The notes under the pieces: model-generated
Told to the model about the DNA's origin: nothing
The model's database searches: none
Seen by the model: the letters and a program-made list of their open reading frames with translations, nothing else
Program-made: the position numbers and the translations under genes
In this document: positions 20,096-28,201 of the stretch, in pieces
Numbering within the stretch: the first letter of the stretch is position 1
Layout: each line of letters starts with the position of its first letter
NCBI RefSeq assembly: GCF_002157685.2
Contig: NZ_AP026738.1
Coordinates: 3,596,001-3,660,000, forward strand
DNA length: 64,000 nt
Direction: 5' to 3'
Source: Comamonas thiooxydans
GTDB lineage: Bacteria > Pseudomonadota > Gammaproteobacteria > Burkholderiales > Burkholderiaceae_C

Positions 20096-20601
20096 GGCTT
20101 CCTCCACTCCACCCAGCTGCGGGTGCTCATTTCCAGCATGGCGCTGTGGCACAGCACCCCGGCGAACATGACCGGACCAGCGCTGGCCACCTGCACGCCG
20201 CGCTCTTCCTGGGTGGAGCCGCCCAACATGCCGGGCAGACCCAGCGTGGTGTCCACGCGCACGGCAGCGCGGATGCGTTCGACCAGGTCGTCAAAGATCA
20301 GCTCACTCTCCACGGCATCTTTAAAAGCCATGTAGCCACGGATCAGCCAGCGGTGCTCGTTCAGAATGCGACCGTTGGCGTTGACCTCGGTGGTCGCGGT
20401 GCGGCGCACATACCAGCCACGGATATGCGGGTCCATGCCGAAGGCATCGTCGGCCTGTGCCGGGCTGTACAGATAAAGCTTGCGAAACTCCGCCTCACTG
20501 GAGGCAAAGCGCTCCCGTGAATGCACCATGCCCACGGAAGGCACTGCGGCCAGAACGGCCAAGAGCGCCCTGCGGGCAGCAGACAAAGTGGCGGCAGTCA
20601 T
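20092..20601 (-). CDS. Tail terminator/head-tail joining protein (probable)
   Basis: 169 residues with no enzymatic motif. It contains GMVHSRERFASSEAEFRKLYLY and a paired-strand region (RHIRG-like DPHIRGWYVRRTATTEVNA, EHRWLIRGYMAFKDAVESELIFDDLVERIRAAV), resembling tail-completion proteins of Mu-like and siphophages. It is coupled by ATGA overlaps to the gp10-like gene upstream and the small gene downstream, in the connector/terminator position. The assignment rests mainly on position. Confidence 0.6.
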   Translation of the reverse strand: MTAATLSAARRALLAVLAAVPSVGMVHSRERFASSEAEFRKLYLYSPAQADDAFGMDPHIRGWYVRRTATTEVNANGRILNEHRWLIRGYMAFKDAVESELIFDDLVERIRAAVRVDTTLGLPGMLGGSTQEERGVQVASAGPVMFAGVLCHSAMLEMSTRSWVEWRKP

Positions 20602-21098
20602 GCCTTGCCTCCTGTGATGAAGTTGAGGATCTGGGCGGCAGCACCTTCGAACATGGTGATGACCTGGCCGCGCGTGGCCAGGGCCGCGCGCTCCATGGGG
20701 CGCTGTGCTTCGGTGCCTTCACGGGCAATCTTTTTGGCAACCAGGAAGGCCACCCGTTTGACTTCTTTTGGTTCACGAATGCCCAGCACAGCCTTGACCC
20801 AGGGCTCGATGGCCTTGATCGGCGGCATGTGGGGCTGGGTGCCCAGCTCAATAAACAAGGCCGATGGCTGGCTGCTGCCCACAATGCCGAGCACTCCTGC
20901 AGGCGTGCTGGCCACATCACTGGTGATGCTGCGGGCTGTGATGCCACTGACGCGCGGCATGTTCTCCTGCCACTCGCGCTGCACCAGCAACGTGGCCTGG
21001 TGCATGGTGGCCTCCAGCACCTGGCGGGTGTAGTCAGGCTCCTGGCGCAGGCCGCGCTCGATGGCGCTCAGATCGCCCAGACTGATGTCGAGGTTCAT
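20598..21098 (-). CDS. HK97 gp10-like head-tail connector protein
   Basis: 166 residues. The pattern LEATMHQATLLVQREWQENMP followed by GSSQPSALFIELGTQPHMPPIKAIEPWVKAVLG matches the HK97 gp10 family, which joins head and tail. The start at 21098 is the internal ATG that overlaps the previous stop (ATGA); the longer frame to 21344 gives non-phage-like sequence. The protein is presumably part of the neck of the virion. Confidence 0.75.
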   Translation of the reverse strand: MNLDISLGDLSAIERGLRQEPDYTRQVLEATMHQATLLVQREWQENMPRVSGITARSITSDVASTPAGVLGIVGSSQPSALFIELGTQPHMPPIKAIEPWVKAVLGIREPKEVKRVAFLVAKKIAREGTEAQRPMERAALATRGQVITMFEGAAAQILNFITGGKA

Positions 21099-21772
21099 AG
21101 CCCGCCCCTGCTCACCAGACGGTGGCGAGGATTGCGGCGCGGCCAGCTCGTGACAGCTGATGCAGCAGAGCCAGCGACCGCATCCTGCAGCGCCGGGTCC
21201 AGCTGGCCAATGCCAGCAAAATAGGCGGCGCGGTAGTCCTTGGCGCGGGCCGCATAGTTGCGCGAGCGGCTCTCGGTGCGAGACATGTCCGAGCCGAGCG
21301 TGGTCTCTCGATCGCCTGCAAATCGCGTAGCCAGTTGCTGGCACAGCAGATGGGCCGCAAACGATGCCACCGCCAGGCGGTGACGCTGGGGGATGCTGTC
21401 AGCGGTGGCGTCCAGCACATGGGGGAGCAGGAAGCTCACCCGGACCAAGGCATTGCCAGGCAGCGCGTGTTCGCTCTCCAGACCCCAACCATCAGCCGTG
21501 CGGTAAGCGTCCGCTAACACGAGAGATGCAGGACGCCGCCCCACTGGAAACTCCACAGACTGGATGACCGCGCCATCCGACCAGCCTGCAGGCACCGGAC
21601 CAAAGACGCCATTGGCAGGCCACACCACCTCCTCCAGCTCCAGGCGCGGCGCGTCTTCGCTGTAGCGCATGCGCGCCTGGTCGAGGGCGCGATCGCGCAC
21701 TTCAGTGGTGATCACATCGTCCTGGTCCGAGACCATGTCCTTGAGCAGCTTCTGAAAATCCTCAAGCGCCAC
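21095..21772 (-). CDS. Probable head-tail adaptor protein (225 aa)
   Basis: A mostly helical N-terminus (MALEDFQKLLKDMVSDQDDVITTEVRDRALDQARMRYSEDAPR) followed by a beta segment and a helical C-terminus with AASFAAHLLCQQLATRFAG and SRTESRSRNYAARAKDYRAAYFAGIG. This is the usual shape of gp6/gp15-type adaptor proteins that ring the portal. It is the first gene after the capsid and is coupled to the gp10-like gene. No family can be named with certainty. The 130-bp gap before the capsid gene contains nothing recognisable. Confidence 0.6.
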   Translation of the reverse strand: MALEDFQKLLKDMVSDQDDVITTEVRDRALDQARMRYSEDAPRLELEEVVWPANGVFGPVPAGWSDGAVIQSVEFPVGRRPASLVLADAYRTADGWGLESEHALPGNALVRVSFLLPHVLDATADSIPQRHRLAVASFAAHLLCQQLATRFAGDRETTLGSDMSRTESRSRNYAARAKDYRAAYFAGIGQLDPALQDAVAGSAASAVTSWPRRNPRHRLVSRGGL

Positions 21773-21905
21773 GACGGCTCCTAGTGTTTAAAGAGGGAAT
21801 GAAAAAATCGACCATGGGTTTGCAAAGGCTCCGGGCCAGGCTGGCGGCTTTGCAAACCCGCCCCGCTTGGGGGCAGGCCTGGATGGGACTGACGGGCCGT
21901 GCGAG

Positions 21906-24323
21906 TTACGCGACCACAGCCTTGGTCGTGCCCTTCTCACCGTCGACCAGGACGGTGCCGCCGTAGATGTGGCGGATCTTGTAGGTCAGCTTGTCGTTGC
22001 TGAACATGGAGCCGCCGTTGGGCTGGTCCTGCACAAACAGCTCCGGCTCTTCCTGACCGTCAAGGAAGCCAACCTCCAGCACCGGCAGCACCACAGGGTC
22101 AGCGACCGTGCACCAGTCGTTGGCGTCCGTCCAATAGCTGACGGGGATCACCTCGGGGTTGATGGTCTGAACAAAGGTCTTGTCCAGGTTCTGGTTGCGC
22201 ACGAACAGGTCATAGGCCGTTTCCTGCAGCTCGAACGGCACCAGGATCGCTGCCGGGCCTGTGGCCAGGCGCTTGGCGCTGCCTGCGCGGGTCTGCTTGA
22301 GCATGGCCAAGCGATGCGCTGCAAACTCGGAAGCCGTCAGCGCGCCCGTGAACAGGTTGCTGTGATCGGCGTGGTACAGCGCCTTGGCGTCGTAGATCAG
22401 GCCGTTGATGCGGAAGAAGTCGAACACAAACTCATAGAGCGTGTTCTTGGCCGCCAGCGCCAGCTCGGTGGGAATGCGGCGCAGCGCCTGGACATCGTCG
22501 TTCTTGATCGCTTCAAGCGTCACATCCTCCGTGCCGCCGCGCTTGCTCACCGCAAAGGTGGCCTTGTCATCGCCAGGCGAGCCCAGCGGCTGATAAGGAG
22601 CACCCTGGGCAACCGCTGGCAGATTGCCATAGCCGCCGATGCGGATGCGCTCCTGGGTGCGAAAGTCTTTGATCGGCGCGGTCGTGGCCACGCGTCGCCA
22701 GGCATCCAGGTTGGTCAGGCCGGTGTAGACCGCCTGCATGCGGCGGGTGATGCTGTCGCCCAGCGCATCGCTCCAGGTGCTGCTGGTGACCGACTCACGC
22801 ATGACGCCCAGGCTCTCGGCCATGCGGCCCAGATCGCAGTCACGGATCTGGCCGGTGACACGGCGGTCGCCCGTGATCTCGATATAGCACTCGCGCAGCG
22901 ACTGCACGTTGCGGTGCTCCTTGTGCGTCGGGTCGAAAAACGCCGTCAGCATCTCGCGGATGGACACGCTGCGGTCTTCCACGTTGATGGAGCCATTACC
23001 GAACGCAGGCACACGCACTGTGCCGGACTCCGTCATGCGGGCGATGTAGTCGCCCTCGGCCTTGATCAGATCACCCACGGCGGCTTCGGTCAGGCGATCA
23101 GCGCCAGCGGTGGCCACCTGGGTCAGCAGGCGCTCCTTGGCTGCCTGGGGGAGCTTGGCGGCATTGATGCGCTCGCGAGCAGTGCCTCGCAGTTCAAAAA
23201 CCTGCAGGTCGGCACGGGTCAGCGGCGCATCATCGCCCTGGGCCTCGGTCACGCGCTGCGTGCCAGGCTCAGGCACCAGCGGGCCGCAAACGGCTTCATG
23301 CAGATTGACCACCTCGTCGTCGGTGATGGTGTCCAGTTTGATGGCGGCATGCTTCGCCGGGTCTTTGGCCTTGATGGCCTCCAGCATGCGTTGCTTCCAC
23401 AAAGGCATGGTTTGGCTTCCTTCTTGAGATTCAGGGGGAGAGGTACTTGGATCGGCAGCGGCTTCGGTCAGACGGTCCAGGCCGCCGCCCGCGCCTGGCT
23501 CGACAATCAGGTCCACCGAATGCACCTTGGTGAAGGTCACGGCTTCGCGCAGGGTCTCGCTGCCGTTGCGGCGTTGGCGAGTGCGGGCATCGGCATCGAT
23601 CGACAGGCCCAGCAGACCTTGCATGCCCCGTTTGACGGAGCCGACCATCTTGGTGACCGTCGAATCGCTGGGGTCGATGGCTTTAAAGGTGCCGACCAGG
23701 CTGCCGGTGTCGGGAGTCTTGCCTTCGACAAAGCGCACGCTGTAAATGCCGCCGATCAGATTGCGCACATCCTTGCCCTTGCCTGCGCTGTGATCGGCGT
23801 CAGACTTGGCAAACACACGCACGCCCTCAAACATGGGAGCGGCTTCGCGCAGTGCCTGGTCGGGGTAATAGTTGCGGTTGCCACTGCGGCCTGCACGGAT
23901 CAGCGTGACCTCGATCGTGCCGTCCTGGGCTTCACGGAAGGATGCAGCTTCCTGAGATTCGCGCACGATCTCAGAAAGCTTGACTCTGCCCGCCGCACGA
24001 TCTGCCTCGGAGATATCGGGGAAGATGGCAGCAGACTTATCGGATACAGGCTGGAACTGAGCCACCACCTCTTCACCTTCAGCCAGAACCACGGTGTTAT
24101 CCGCGCTGACGGTATAGGAGTAGCTGTAAAGACGGCCCTTAACCTGCACCACGGCCCGGTCAGGCCAGATGCCGCGCATGTCCACGTAGTAGTCGCTGCT
24201 GACCGTCAGGCGCAACTTGTCGCGTACCGCCTGGCGCACCAGCTCGATCAGTTGGCCGTATTCGGAAGTGACTGCCTCCGTCAGGCGATCAAAGCCTGTG
24301 CCGTGAGGAATGAGCTTGAGCAT
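21906..24323 (-). CDS. Prohead protease-major capsid fusion protein
   Basis: 805 residues. Residues about 135-290 form a prohead protease domain; the context DADHS supplies the probable catalytic His and LLGLSIDAD the Ser. Residues about 305-480 look like scaffold or delta-domain sequence, starting at an internal Met (MPLWKQRMLEAIKAKDPAKH). Residues about 520-805 form the capsid domain (TFAVSKRGGTEDVTLEAIKNDDVQALRRIP, HSNLFTGALTASEFAAHRLAM). In Mu the protease/scaffold and capsid are separate genes; here one frame encodes all. Residues 99-125 repeat a motif of the 1199-aa tail protein. The fusion must presumably cleave itself during head maturation, or the internal Met makes a separate capsid precursor. 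Confidence 0.82.
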   Translation of the reverse strand: MLKLIPHGTGFDRLTEAVTSEYGQLIELVRQAVRDKLRLTVSSDYYVDMRGIWPDRAVVQVKGRLYSYSYTVSADNTVVLAEGEEVVAQFQPVSDKSAAIFPDISEADRAAGRVKLSEIVRESQEAASFREAQDGTIEVTLIRAGRSGNRNYYPDQALREAAPMFEGVRVFAKSDADHSAGKGKDVRNLIGGIYSVRFVEGKTPDTGSLVGTFKAIDPSDSTVTKMVGSVKRGMQGLLGLSIDADARTRQRRNGSETLREAVTFTKVHSVDLIVEPGAGGGLDRLTEAAADPSTSPPESQEGSQTMPLWKQRMLEAIKAKDPAKHAAIKLDTITDDEVVNLHEAVCGPLVPEPGTQRVTEAQGDDAPLTRADLQVFELRGTARERINAAKLPQAAKERLLTQVATAGADRLTEAAVGDLIKAEGDYIARMTESGTVRVPAFGNGSINVEDRSVSIREMLTAFFDPTHKEHRNVQSLRECYIEITGDRRVTGQIRDCDLGRMAESLGVMRESVTSSTWSDALGDSITRRMQAVYTGLTNLDAWRRVATTAPIKDFRTQERIRIGGYGNLPAVAQGAPYQPLGSPGDDKATFAVSKRGGTEDVTLEAIKNDDVQALRRIPTELALAAKNTLYEFVFDFFRINGLIYDAKALYHADHSNLFTGALTASEFAAHRLAMLKQTRAGSAKRLATGPAAILVPFELQETAYDLFVRNQNLDKTFVQTINPEVIPVSYWTDANDWCTVADPVVLPVLEVGFLDGQEEPELFVQDQPNGGSMFSNDKLTYKIRHIYGGTVLVDGEKGTTKAVVA

Positions 24324-24326
24324 GGC

Positions 24327-24536
24327 TTATTTGCCAGTCAGCTTCTGACCGTCCACAGTCACCACGACGATGTGAGTGCCGTAGTCCTTGAAGGACAGCA
24401 CTTCATCGGCGGAAACTGCGAGGCGCTTTTCTTTGAACTTGTCCTTGCCTTCTGCAGGCTCCAGGACGATGCGCTGAACGCGCTTGGCAGCATCGGCTGC
24501 CGTCAGCATTTTTTCTTTGGTCTCGGATTCGGACAT
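24327..24536 (-). CDS. Small phage protein before the capsid gene (69 aa)
   Basis: Charged and soluble, with N-terminal MSESETKEKMLTAADAAKRVQRIV and a C-terminal strand pair around YGTHIVVVTVDGQKL. The start at 24536 follows GGAG with nine-base spacing; an upstream ATG at 24548 overlaps that site. It ends three bases before the capsid gene, so it is probably co-translated. Head decoration or scaffolding help is possible; no family recognised. Confidence 0.6.
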   Translation of the reverse strand: MSESETKEKMLTAADAAKRVQRIVLEPAEGKDKFKEKRLAVSADEVLSFKDYGTHIVVVTVDGQKLTGK

Positions 24537-24613
24537 TGGCCACTCCATCGAAGATGCGCCGCAGGGCGCGGCATTGCGATGGAGTGACTGTGCCTAGAAG
24601 GGCACAAATAAAT

Positions 24614-24635
24614 AAGGCCCGCAGATGCTGGCCTT
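24614..24635 (-). terminator. Terminator after DUF2806 gene
   Basis: Hairpin AAGGCCCGCA/TGCTGGCCTT with one mismatched pair, followed on the minus strand by an AT-rich TTATTTATTT tract. It begins eight bases after the stop codon. It belongs to the same terminator family as 18820 and 31868. Confidence 0.7.
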
Positions 24636-24642
24636 AGACGAT

Positions 24643-25515
24643 TTAATTGGACTGAAGTTGTGGAAATATTGAATAAACAACAAGTCCCTCACCAACCCAT
24701 TTTTCTAATACTGAGATCTGATACTCTTCATTATTTTTCGATCCACAGATGCCAAATAATTGTTTCCCCGCATTTGTAAAAAGCACTTTTCCTGTTGATA
24801 ATTTATTATTATTTTCTGCGGGGAATTCAATAACCATCGGCATGCCAAAATAATAAACAACCGCCCTCTTCAGAAAACCAAATTTAGCATATCCGCCCAT
24901 TGCCTCGAAAGATATCAACCCAATCGTATCAAGATGCTTTAAATCAGAAAGAGAAATTCCATTTTTCTTTATAATGTCATCATTTTCATTAAAAATAATT
25001 GGTTCCGCATCACCTAGCATCCAAACAAACTGACAGAATCTTGTAAAAAGCTCTGCATCTCTTTTGTCAATTGACGAGATCAAATTTACAGTTCTTTTTG
25101 AAAATGTCCCTGGATTAGTCGCCTCCTCGGATAGAAGTTTTGACCACAGCGACTGCATTTCTTTATCTGAAACAGTGTCGCATTGCTTAAAAAAATGAGC
25201 TACCCAATCTTCATCTAGATTTTTAACATCCGCATTTTCAGGCAACTGCGATGCTGCTTCAACAGCAATACTCTCAATATTCTCCTGCTTTCTGGACTCC
25301 TGATAAACAAGTCGTTCCATCGCTCGCTGCTCAAGATCAGTTAGTTCAATACGAGCCAGTGCTTTGATTTTTTCTGCATCCGCTTCTGCGCGAGCCCTCC
25401 GTCGCATCTGCGTTGGTTCATAGATCATTCCAACTGCATTGCACACTTTCTCTACCAGCACTGTTGCTGGCTTTGAGAGATCGCCAAAATTTATGAGTGC
25501 ATTTCCCTCTGCCAT
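24643..25515 (-). CDS. DUF2806 domain protein, cargo gene (moron)
   Basis: 290 residues. NFGDLSKPATVLVEKVCNAVGMIYEP at the start, then the helical RARAEADAEKIKALARIELTDLEQRAMERL, and CDTVSDKEMQSLWSKLLSEEATNPGTFSKRTVNLISSIDKRDAELFTRFC in the middle are the DUF2806 signature. Function unknown. The gene is markedly AT-rich in a GC-rich head operon, has its own AGGAG ribosome-binding site, is set off by 228 bp upstream and has a terminator directly after its stop. These are typical of a moron transcribed on its own and expressed in the lysogen. A defence or host-interaction role is inference. Confidence 0.8.
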   Translation of the reverse strand: MAEGNALINFGDLSKPATVLVEKVCNAVGMIYEPTQMRRRARAEADAEKIKALARIELTDLEQRAMERLVYQESRKQENIESIAVEAASQLPENADVKNLDEDWVAHFFKQCDTVSDKEMQSLWSKLLSEEATNPGTFSKRTVNLISSIDKRDAELFTRFCQFVWMLGDAEPIIFNENDDIIKKNGISLSDLKHLDTIGLISFEAMGGYAKFGFLKRAVVYYFGMPMVIEFPAENNNKLSTGKVLFTNAGKQLFGICGSKNNEEYQISVLEKWVGEGLVVYSIFPQLQSN

Positions 25516-25743
25516 TTCGTCTCCTGTACTTGGTACACAAAGTTGAACTCTAGTACCTCAGATTCTGCCAAAGTTACGTTGACTTCAAGGTAGACATGCT
25601 CCGATCAGGAAAGCTCATCGGCATCTACATCCGCATCGAGCCAAGAACCCCTTTAAATGCACTTTAAATTCATATTAGATTGCGCCGTTAGGGGCTGACA
25701 TGCACATCAGCCTTTAAAGGCTTAGCGCCTTGCTCATAGCTAC
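25516..25743 (-). promoter_or_regulatory. Gap upstream of the DUF2806 moron
   Basis: 228 bp between the MuF-type gene and the moron. It contains a perfect 14-bp palindrome AGCCTTTAAAGGCT at 25709-25722 and GTACT/AGTAC repeats near 25530-25556, just before the moron start. It probably holds the moron promoter; no clear -35/-10 pair is visible. Confidence 0.4.
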
Positions 25744-26700
25744 TCACTCCACTCGCATTCCCGCCCTCTTCGCTGCCTGATCCAGCGCAGCCTTGCGCCC
25801 ATCGAGCAGCAGCTCACCCTCGGTGAAGGGCTTGGCCCCTGGCGTCATGACACGCCAGTTCTTCATCCACGGGGTGGAAATGCACCCGCAATGAATGATC
25901 TGCTCCACGGGAGCCCTTGGGTCATGCGGGCACTGCATCTTGTCGATGCCACCGCCAGGGTTGGGCACCTTGAAGGGCTTGCTGGCTTCCACGACCTGGC
26001 CGTCGATGATGTCGTGATTCCAGCGGCTGTGGATCTTGCCGCTGCGCCGCCACTGCTTGCCCAGACCTGGTACTAGTGGCTCGGCCTGTTGCAGGCGTTC
26101 ATTGGATGCCACAGCAAATGCCCGGCTGACTTCCGTGCGAACAATCGTCGCCGCGCGCCTGGGTGACTCGGCCCCGAGAATCTTCTGCACCGCCTGGATG
26201 GCTTGGTATGGCGTCTGCGCGCCAATGGTGGTCTGACCCAGCTGCTGACCAATCTTGCGGGCGGCTTCATTGCCCACGTCCTTGAGCCGCAGGGAGCCAA
26301 AGGCTTTCATTTGCTTGAGCACGCCCACATCGAGCTGCGCCAGTTGCAGCTCCACGCGGTGGCCAATGATGGCCAGGGGCTTGTCTACGAAATCCTCCCC
26401 CAGGGTCCAGGCATCCTGCATACGCATTTCAAATAAGGTACCGGCGCGGCTGGTTGCTCCGGCCAGGACGTCTTCGATCTGACCCAATAAGCGCGAGAGC
26501 TGTAGCTGCTGCCAATCGGCAGGCAAGCCTGCCAACGTGGCGAGAATCTGATCGCGAGCCTCTTTGAGCAGCAGCAGAACCTGGGTTTCTCCGACCAGGA
26601 GCAGCTGGGCACGCTCGCGCAATCGCCGGGCCAGCTCAGCCTCAAACGCTTTATCTGGCTTTTGGAGCAGCTCCTGCTCGCTTCTGGCTTTCTTAGCCAT
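25744..26700 (-). CDS. Mu F-like minor head protein
   Basis: 318 residues. The C-terminal half carries the phage head morphogenesis (SPP1 gp7/MuF) domain: RRAATIVRTEVSRAFAVASNERLQQA, then KQWRRSGKIHSRWNHDIIDGQVV and CPHDPRAPVEQIIHCGCISTP. The N-terminus is helical and charged. The protein is packaged in the head and often ejected with DNA. The start at 26700 (MAKKARSEQELLQKPDKAFE) overlaps the portal stop by eight bases; the longer frame to 26862 is not protein-like. It follows the portal gene, as in Mu. Confidence 0.88.
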   Translation of the reverse strand: MAKKARSEQELLQKPDKAFEAELARRLRERAQLLLVGETQVLLLLKEARDQILATLAGLPADWQQLQLSRLLGQIEDVLAGATSRAGTLFEMRMQDAWTLGEDFVDKPLAIIGHRVELQLAQLDVGVLKQMKAFGSLRLKDVGNEAARKIGQQLGQTTIGAQTPYQAIQAVQKILGAESPRRAATIVRTEVSRAFAVASNERLQQAEPLVPGLGKQWRRSGKIHSRWNHDIIDGQVVEASKPFKVPNPGGGIDKMQCPHDPRAPVEQIIHCGCISTPWMKNWRVMTPGAKPFTEGELLLDGRKAALDQAAKRAGMRVE

Positions 26701-28201
26701 GGTGCTGACCAGATGCTTCAGCCCGTGCGGCAGCCAGATCCGCCGGCAGGTTGGTGAACACGTCTTCAGCGTCTCTCTTGGCCTTGCGCTGGGCAGATTC
26801 CTTGCGCGCGGCCGCCAGCTCGGCCTTGGCATCAAAGTCCTGGCCGAAGCGCTGGGCCACATCAGCCACGATCTTGAGGGCGGTCTCTTCGGTCATCAAA
26901 CCGGCTTCGATCATCTGCACCACGGACGCAGCCAGGGTTTGCATGGCGCTGGCAAATTTGGTGACGTCGCGGTTGAGCAGTTCAGGGAAGACCGCTGTCA
27001 CCTGCCACTTCTCCTCTGACCAGTCAGGTGTCACGCCTTGGGTTCGTGCCTGGCACAGCAATACATGGCGGCCAATCTCCTCCAGCATGATCTTGAGGAA
27101 GGACTGGCGCATGCTGTACATCTTGAAGGTGGGCTCACCCATCTCAGAGGCAGCAGCGCGGTTCACATCCCCGCCGCCCCCAAACCAGTGCTCAGGCATG
27201 GTGCTGCCGCCGAGCACGTGGTTTCTCAGCAAGCGGGCGCTCTCGCTGGTGTCGGCTGCCTGCAGGCTCGGGCTCTTGGCTTCCAGCGTGACGCTGTCGT
27301 TATGGACGAACGTGCTGTTGGGCGCAGGCGGCACAAAGGTTTTCTCGTATTCCTTGACCTTGGCGTCATCCGCACCCTTCAGCTCCACGTCCCAAACAAA
27401 GGAGCGCAAGTAACCGATGCGGTCCAGCTCGTTGAACAGGAACTCGTCATAAGCATCCAGCCAGTCCATCTGGCCCAGAAGGTCGGAGCGACCCCGGCTG
27501 CCATTGGGAAACTTGTTGAGTTGGTAGAGCAGACACTCACCATCTGTAAATTCATCAGCGCGGATGCGGCAAGTGTTCTCGCTGAACAGCTCCGCGTCCT
27601 CACCCAGGACGATTACTCTGTATTTATATTGACGCCCTCGGTTGTCGCGCTTGGTAACCACACCAATGGGCTGCTCAGGGTTGCCGGGGTCGTTGACCAC
27701 GGTGGCAATCTGGCGCGGGTCCAGATAACCCAGCCGCACAAAGCCGTCACCATCGCGCACATTGGCGATATAGCACTGCTCACCCAGCAGGCCCAGGGCG
27801 CGCACCCTGCCCTGCAGTTTCAGCGGCCAGTTATTGATGGGGTCAGTCCAGAACGTATTGAGCAGTGCCTGGTGCTCGTCGTCCTGGCACTGCAGAGTGA
27901 CGCCCTCGGCCAGCAGATAGGCCAGAGGCAGCTCGGTCAGGCGGTTGGCCAGCAGATTGCTTTGCCACAGGTATTCAGCCAGCTTCTGCATGCGGTCCTG
28001 GGCCATCGGTGCCAGGTCGCGGTCGTTCAAGCTACCGAGACCGCCGCCACTGAGCTTGCGCCACCCTTCATCACTATTGCCCTGGGCGCTGGCGGCTTCA
28101 CGCATGGGCTGGGTGTGATGCGCCTGGTCTGTGTCGTGTTCGACCGCCGCCTGGTCAAAACCCAGAAAGGATATGAACCGGCTCCATGCCTGAGGCTTCA
28201 T
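26693..28201 (-). CDS. Phage portal protein
   Basis: 502 residues. Features typical of portal proteins include LAEYLWQSNLLANRLTELPLAYLLAEG near the N-terminus, the RVRALGLLGEQCYIAN segment, and a helical C-terminus rich in Ala, Glu and Lys (KAELAAARKESAQRKAKRD). It forms the dodecameric ring for DNA entry. It lies between the large terminase and MuF genes with ATGA-type overlaps to the terminase. The sequence does not look like the DUF935 portal of Mu itself, supporting a mosaic head module. Confidence 0.82.
   Translation of the reverse strand: MKPQAWSRFISFLGFDQAAVEHDTDQAHHTQPMREAASAQGNSDEGWRKLSGGGLGSLNDRDLAPMAQDRMQKLAEYLWQSNLLANRLTELPLAYLLAEGVTLQCQDDEHQALLNTFWTDPINNWPLKLQGRVRALGLLGEQCYIANVRDGDGFVRLGYLDPRQIATVVNDPGNPEQPIGVVTKRDNRGRQYKYRVIVLGEDAELFSENTCRIRADEFTDGECLLYQLNKFPNGSRGRSDLLGQMDWLDAYDEFLFNELDRIGYLRSFVWDVELKGADDAKVKEYEKTFVPPAPNSTFVHNDSVTLEAKSPSLQAADTSESARLLRNHVLGGSTMPEHWFGGGGDVNRAAASEMGEPTFKMYSMRQSFLKIMLEEIGRHVLLCQARTQGVTPDWSEEKWQVTAVFPELLNRDVTKFASAMQTLAASVVQMIEAGLMTEETALKIVADVAQRFGQDFDAKAELAAARKESAQRKAKRDAEDVFTNLPADLAAARAEASGQHHG

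Noticed and set aside
21867..24587. 906-codon open frame antisense to the capsid fusion gene
   Set aside because: Same kind of shadow: composition follows codon bias of the capsid gene, no domain, no start signal.
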